Shown here in pieces: positions 63,455 to 64,000 of a stretch of DNA of 64,000 nt. Position numbers and translations under genes: made by a program. Origin of the DNA: Mytilus edulis (Eukaryota; Mollusca; Bivalvia; Mytilida; Mytilidae). The stretch lies in the NCBI RefSeq assembly GCF_963676685.1, contig NC_092344.1, positions 97,618,749 to 97,682,748 on the forward strand, in the 5' to 3' direction. Numbering within the stretch: the first letter of the stretch is position 1; each line of letters opens with the position of its first letter. A model generated the notes under the pieces. It was not told the origin of the DNA. It saw nothing but the letters and a program-made list of their open reading frames with translations, and searched no databases.

Positions 63455-63616
63455 GTGGCGGATCCAGAAATTTTCATAAGTGGGGGCCCACTGACTGACC
63501 TAAGAGGGGGCCCGCTCCAGTCACGCTTCAGTGATTCCTTATATAAGCAATCAAATTTTTTCCTAAAAAGGGGGGGCCCGGGCCCCCTGGGCCCCCCCCC
63601 CTTAAATCCGCCTCTG
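63455..63616. mobile_element. hAT-like MITE (CAGTGGCGGATCCAG family)
   Basis: Starts CAGTGGCGGATCCAG and ends TTAAATCCGCCTCTG, an imperfect terminal inverted repeat. It contains GGGGGCCCACTGACTG and a G/C-rich core GGGCCCGGGCCCCCTGGGCC. CATAA flanks both ends. A diverged relative is at 23974-24120. Confidence 0.65.
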
Positions 63617-64000
63617 CATAAATCAGGCCGTTATATTTTTCGTTTCAATTGTTGTACATTTGTCATTTCGAGAATTGTAGAGCTGACTCTGCGGTATGGG
63701 TTTTTACTCATTACGGTGAATTATAATTTCTGTGTCATTTGATCTCTTGTGGAGAGTTGTTTCAATAGCAATCATACCACATCTTTTCTTATTTTTTATA
63801 TTGAATACCTTTAAAGTTTATGGTGCGTTGCAAAGAATAAAAAGGGGGGTTATATTATGTAATAGATATTAACCACAGTAAATACACAACAATAGATAAT
63901 GCTATGGAAGCAGCAATAATAGTTAAAAAAAACTAGAAGCAACTAGTCTATAAATAAACAGAAGTATCCGCAAATTCAATTAAGGTCCTATCTGACTGTA
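63617..64000. other. Window end, dispersed repeat tail
   Basis: Contains the GATCTCTTGTGGAGAGTTGT...ATCATACCACATCTT sequence related to 58070-58130. The remainder is AT-rich without a gene. Confidence 0.4.

Noticed and set aside
1-64000. tRNA, rRNA or other structured RNA genes
   Set aside because: No clear tRNA cloverleaf with A and B boxes and no rRNA-like block was noticed by eye. A covariance-model scan would be needed to exclude small RNAs.

Overview
The window reads as an AT-rich nuclear genome segment from a marine bivalve, most likely a mussel (Mytilus-like). The evidence is metazoan multi-exon genes with GT-AG introns, very high density of short DNA-transposon derivatives, and interspersed repeat types that I associate with bivalve genomes. 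Species assignment is inference; no search was run.

Three protein-coding genes are supported. (1) 960-1538 minus: an intact, single-exon ARL6/BBS3 small GTPase. (2) 9901-23462 plus: TAF3, the TFIID subunit with an N-terminal histone fold and a C-terminal PHD finger. It was rebuilt here as nine phase-consistent exons (about 1,138 residues). (3) 58939-34894 minus: a MOV10-family SF1 RNA helicase, rebuilt as sixteen phase-consistent exons (about 1,131 residues) with a zinc finger encoded in the first exon.

Layout: 1-960 repeats and ARL6 3' flank; 1.5-9.9 kb a dense nest of repeats, a LINE relic and MITEs; 9.9-25.0 kb TAF3 with element-rich introns; 25-34.9 kb intergenic repeats and minisatellites; 34.9-58.9 kb MOV10, whose 9.7 kb second intron carries a 5.5 kb TTAA-flanked element with relics of a THAP-domain protein and of a second ORF; 59-64 kb mobile elements and a decayed pseudogene.

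The most unusual structure is in MOV10. The last two internal exons are each followed by a minisatellite whose unit (64 bp and 62 bp) is the exon's own 3' end plus its 5' splice donor. One makes a ladder of 16 donors. The other makes eight tandem copies of a 42-nt, phase-matched 14-residue cassette with donor and acceptor-like ends. Also notable are a 1,060 bp element whose empty site is visible in a paralogous copy in this same window, an 807 bp element with an 11 bp target duplication and inward-facing GTTCGCCCT arrays, and two repeat families whose copies carry one, two and three internal units. TAF3, ARL6 and MOV10 act in unrelated processes (transcription initiation, ciliary trafficking, RNA silencing and RNA decay), so no operon-like logic is implied.
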